45,580 bases of DNA from Clostridia bacterium (GTDB lineage: Bacteria; Bacillota; Clostridia; Christensenellales; Aristaeellaceae). The notes below the pieces were generated by a model. The model was not told where the DNA came from. It saw only the letters and a program-made list of their open reading frames with translations, and did no database searches. Location of the stretch: contig JAFUHD010000157.1 of the NCBI GenBank assembly GCA_017469025.1, positions 1-45,580 on the forward strand, read 5' to 3'. Both the position numbers and the translations under genes were made by a program. Positions 43,705-45,580 of the stretch are shown here, piece after piece (within the stretch, counting starts at the first letter, position 1; every line of letters begins with the position of its first letter).

Positions 43705-45102
43705 TCAACCTTTGCCGTTTTTTAGCCCTCGAATTCGATAGTTCCATTTGTTCGATGTTCCTACGTTAATCCACTCAATATCAATATTTTCATATTCTTC
43801 ATCTGATACTTTGACTCCTGTTTCATAGTGTGTTGTATCAGTGATACACGTCACCTTCAACCCTTTCTTGGTGGTTGTAGATCCGATTAATTTTACCACT
43901 GTCTGAACATCAACAAGCGGTTTTCCGGCCCAATTTCTTGAGATATAAGAGAAAAGCCTGTGCTCAATCTTGTTCCATTTTGAAGTTCCCGGTGGGAAAT
44001 GTGATATTTCGATTTCGAGTCCAATTTCTTTTGCAAGTTTCGCTAAACTCACTTTATAAAGATGGGAACGCGAACTATTACTGCCGCCTCCATCACTACA
44101 AATATATAGTTTGGTCGCGTTGGGAAAAGTTTGCTTTCCCGTTGTAAACCACCATGCCCGAATGCTGGCGACACTGAATTCCGGAGTATCATGGCTCACT
44201 CCGAGATTCACAAACCCAGTGTTATTATTGAGCGTATAGACACCATAAGGGGCTACACTACCAAGCTCTGGCACGACATAGTCATGATCACGTACATGGC
44301 GACCATCTTTCTTCTTCCGATATTCCTGACTATTATTCTTCATGTTACCAAGATGCTCTTTTTTCTTACAGTCGATAGATATGACCGGCTCCCCAGCTTT
44401 TAAATAGGCTTCTGCCGTGGCATTTATGTGTTTGAATTGATCATCTCGATCTATATGGTCATTCCCAACTTGTTCAAGCTTTCGGTTTTGTTGTTTGGAA
44501 TAGCCAAGAATTTCAAGAATATCAGATACGACATTCCGACTGGCTTTTATCTTGTAATCCTTTTCGAGAATATCGGAAATATCTCGTAAACTCAAATTGG
44601 TATATGTTATGAGTGTTTCCGGATTTCCATAGGTAGAATTCTCTACGATCTTCTCAACGGTCTCGATTAATGTCGGGTTGTGCTCAATTGCCCGTTTGCG
44701 GCCACCGCCTTTTTTTCTCTGGCGTTCCTCATCTTTTATTTGTGTTCTCCTTCCATAGAATTGCTCGATAAGCTCCTCTAATGTAAGCGTTCTAGGAGTG
44801 GTGGACTCCATTTCACCTTCTTGCGTTTCTTCGCTTGTAGGATTATGGCCGGATGCTTCATTGATGGGCTCGGAATCTACTCTATTCTTAATCCTGTCCA
44901 GCATTTCAGGAATCGCTTTGCTAATGGTATTTCGTGACATATCTGTCTTTCCTGATACATAAGAAACACCACCATACCCTAATCCATCAGCAAGTGCTGC
45001 AGCGATAATCCTGCGATCTTTTTCGGTAGAATACGGCAGAACAGCCTTGGAGATGTTAAAAGTCATGCGATCGATTGCATCTTGCTGGATAGAATTTATC
45101 AT
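43705..45102 (-). CDS. ISAzo13-family transposase
   Basis: 465 residues. The N-terminus has an HTH-like GLGYGGVSYVSGKTDMSRNT region, then a GGGRKR basic stretch. The DDE triad is Asp244 (VISIDCKKKE), Asp337 (YICSDGGGSN) and Glu380 (KWNKIEHRLFS). The DCKKKE, GSVAPYGVY and HFPPGTSKWNKIEHRLF blocks are hallmarks of ISAzo13 / Rhodopirellula-type transposases. GGAGG precedes the ATG, and a consensus promoter lies inside the right end of the element. Confidence 0.93.
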   Translation of the reverse strand: MINSIQQDAIDRMTFNISKAVLPYSTEKDRRIIAAALADGLGYGGVSYVSGKTDMSRNTISKAIPEMLDRIKNRVDSEPINEASGHNPTSEETQEGEMESTTPRTLTLEELIEQFYGRRTQIKDEERQRKKGGGRKRAIEHNPTLIETVEKIVENSTYGNPETLITYTNLSLRDISDILEKDYKIKASRNVVSDILEILGYSKQQNRKLEQVGNDHIDRDDQFKHINATAEAYLKAGEPVISIDCKKKEHLGNMKNNSQEYRKKKDGRHVRDHDYVVPELGSVAPYGVYTLNNNTGFVNLGVSHDTPEFSVASIRAWWFTTGKQTFPNATKLYICSDGGGSNSSRSHLYKVSLAKLAKEIGLEIEISHFPPGTSKWNKIEHRLFSYISRNWAGKPLVDVQTVVKLIGSTTTKKGLKVTCITDTTHYETGVKVSDEEYENIDIEWINVGTSNKWNYRIRGLKNGKG

Positions 45103-45133
45103 GGGGCACCTCCGTCATTAATAGTGTAACATC

Positions 45134-45162
45134 ATGATACTACTAGTATATCGTCATGTCAA
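45134..45162 (-). promoter_or_regulatory. Transposase promoter
   Basis: On the minus strand, TTGACA (45157-45162) and TATCAT (45134-45139) are 17 bases apart, with the start codon about 30 bases downstream. It lies just inside the right terminal repeat, so transposase binding could repress it. Confidence 0.75.
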
Positions 45163-45172
45163 GATGCTCAAA

Positions 45173-45191
45173 TTATTTCGTGACAATTCCT
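45173..45191 (-). repeat. Right terminal inverted repeat
   Basis: Reverse complement of the left repeat; one mismatch further in, TTGA is also shared. Confidence 0.9.
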
Positions 45192-45192
45192 C

Positions 45193-45472
45193 ATGACTAA
45201 CTGTTTTGCGGGTGCTCCAGAGATTTCACAGAAAGCGGTTCATATGGATATGCCTGATGCACCAGCGAAAAATCAATATGTTCCAACCATGAACTCTGAG
45301 TCGAGCAGTATTAAAGAAAACACTGTGCGTTTCGATATACGGTTTAAGGCTAGGGTACCCAAGAGCGGAGAAATCATTGAGCTAATAATAAATGTGGAAA
45401 TCCAAGTCGATGCTTCTTCTATTCGGCGGGGAATCAGACGGGGGCTTTACTATTGTGATAGAATGGTTTCTG
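45193..45472 (+). pseudogene. PD-(D/E)XK nuclease-family transposase fragment
   Basis: The reading NCFAGAPEISQKAVHMDM, TVRFDIRFKARVP, SGEIIELIINVEIQ and RRGLYYCDRMVS matches the N-terminal-to-middle part of the PD-(D/E)XK nuclease family transposases common in Clostridia (Rpn-related), with the ExQ catalytic variant NVEIQ. The usual first ~60 residues are absent, as the insertion element ends 2 bases before the first codon. The C-terminal part is cut by the intron-like sequence at 45473. It is a gene fragment, not a functional protein. Confidence 0.7.
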
Positions 45473-45580
45473 GTGCGCCACGCGGTACGCGTAGTTTAGT
45501 GGGTGGAATCCCCACCGAGTAAGGTGTGCAGCCGCACCACTCGTAATGCCTCATGGGTCGATAGCGGCGACGCTATTGTC
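45473..45580 (+). mobile_element. 5' end of a group II intron (runs off the window)
   Basis: GTGCGCC at 45473 fits the GUGYG 5' splice consensus, and the following bases form short stems expected in domain I (GCGGTACGC; GGTGGAATCCCCACC) and a GAGTAAGGTGTGCAGCCGCACC segment. The nuclease gene's reading frame continues sensibly if the exon ends at 45472 inside an Ala codon (TCTG^...). The rest of the intron and its reverse transcriptase would lie beyond the window. Confidence 0.68.

Larger units (their letters stand above)
43681..45191 (-). mobile_element. ISAzo13-type insertion sequence, complete
   Basis: About 1.5 kb bounded by a 19-bp perfect inverted repeat (extended to 24 bp with one mismatch), with one transposase gene filling the interior. 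No target-site duplication is visible: the two bases outside are TA on the left and CA on the right. Gene and ends look intact, so the element may be active. Confidence 0.85.

Overview
The window looks like a chromosomal segment of a Gram-positive-type bacterium (Bacillota, most likely class Clostridia). Signs are strong AGGAGG-type ribosome binding sites, intrinsic terminators, LplB/YtcP-type sugar transport with a membrane-bound AraC regulator, and roughly balanced GC with AT-rich islands at about 7.0-8.6 kb and 42.8-45.4 kb. This placement is an inference; no rRNA or other phylogenetic marker gene is present. No tRNA, rRNA or CRISPR array was recognised.

Layout. 1-6.8 kb: a HAD-type hydrolase whose nucleophile position is Asn, two zinc-ribbon proteins, a SIMPL/DUF541 protein, a beta-lactamase-fold serine hydrolase and a histidine phosphatase. 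6.9-8.7 kb: an AT-rich island with a broken transposase HTH gene and an IS630-type HTH protein with an unrecognised C-terminus. 8.9-13.3 kb: a YwaF/TIGR02206 membrane protein behind a long leader, a polysaccharide flippase and an orphan solute-binding protein. 13.4-22.1 kb: a tight four-gene operon of two TerB-N/TerB-C proteins, a BrxD-like ATPase (DUF2791) and a BrxHI/Lhr-like helicase. This is the best candidate here for a poorly described, possibly defensive, system. 22.4-29.4 kb: an LplB/YtcP-type sugar ABC importer, divergent from its probable AraC-family membrane regulator, with a PHP phosphatase downstream. 29.7-30.8 kb: an acyltransferase-3 membrane protein. 30.9-37.1 kb: a minus-strand catabolic operon of TctC, TctB and TctA (tripartite tricarboxylate transporter), an MBL-fold hydrolase, a glucarate-dehydratase-like enolase and a small Cys-rich protein. 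It is preceded by a near-perfect sigma-54 promoter and a possible enhancer palindrome. 37.2-42.8 kb: a YbjN protein, an aldo/keto reductase, a GGDEF diguanylate cyclase, a DUF554 protein and an MFS transporter. 42.9-45.6 kb: mobile-element debris, comprising a PemK/MazF-like toxin frame without a start codon, a complete ISAzo13-type insertion sequence, and a nuclease-family transposase fragment interrupted by what looks like the 5' end of a group II intron running off the window.

A dispersed repeat of about 80 bp links several regions. Copies lie at 2.2-2.4, 4.35, 22.2, 31.1 and 35.7-35.9 kb, in tandem at two loci. The unit has a GC-rich hairpin at one end and a conserved 3' end that reads GCCGAAAGC, then CTATGTCATTAAAGGAGG. 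At three loci the unit abuts a start codon, so the repeat itself supplies the ribosome binding site. It may be a cis-regulatory RNA or a leader-targeting miniature element.
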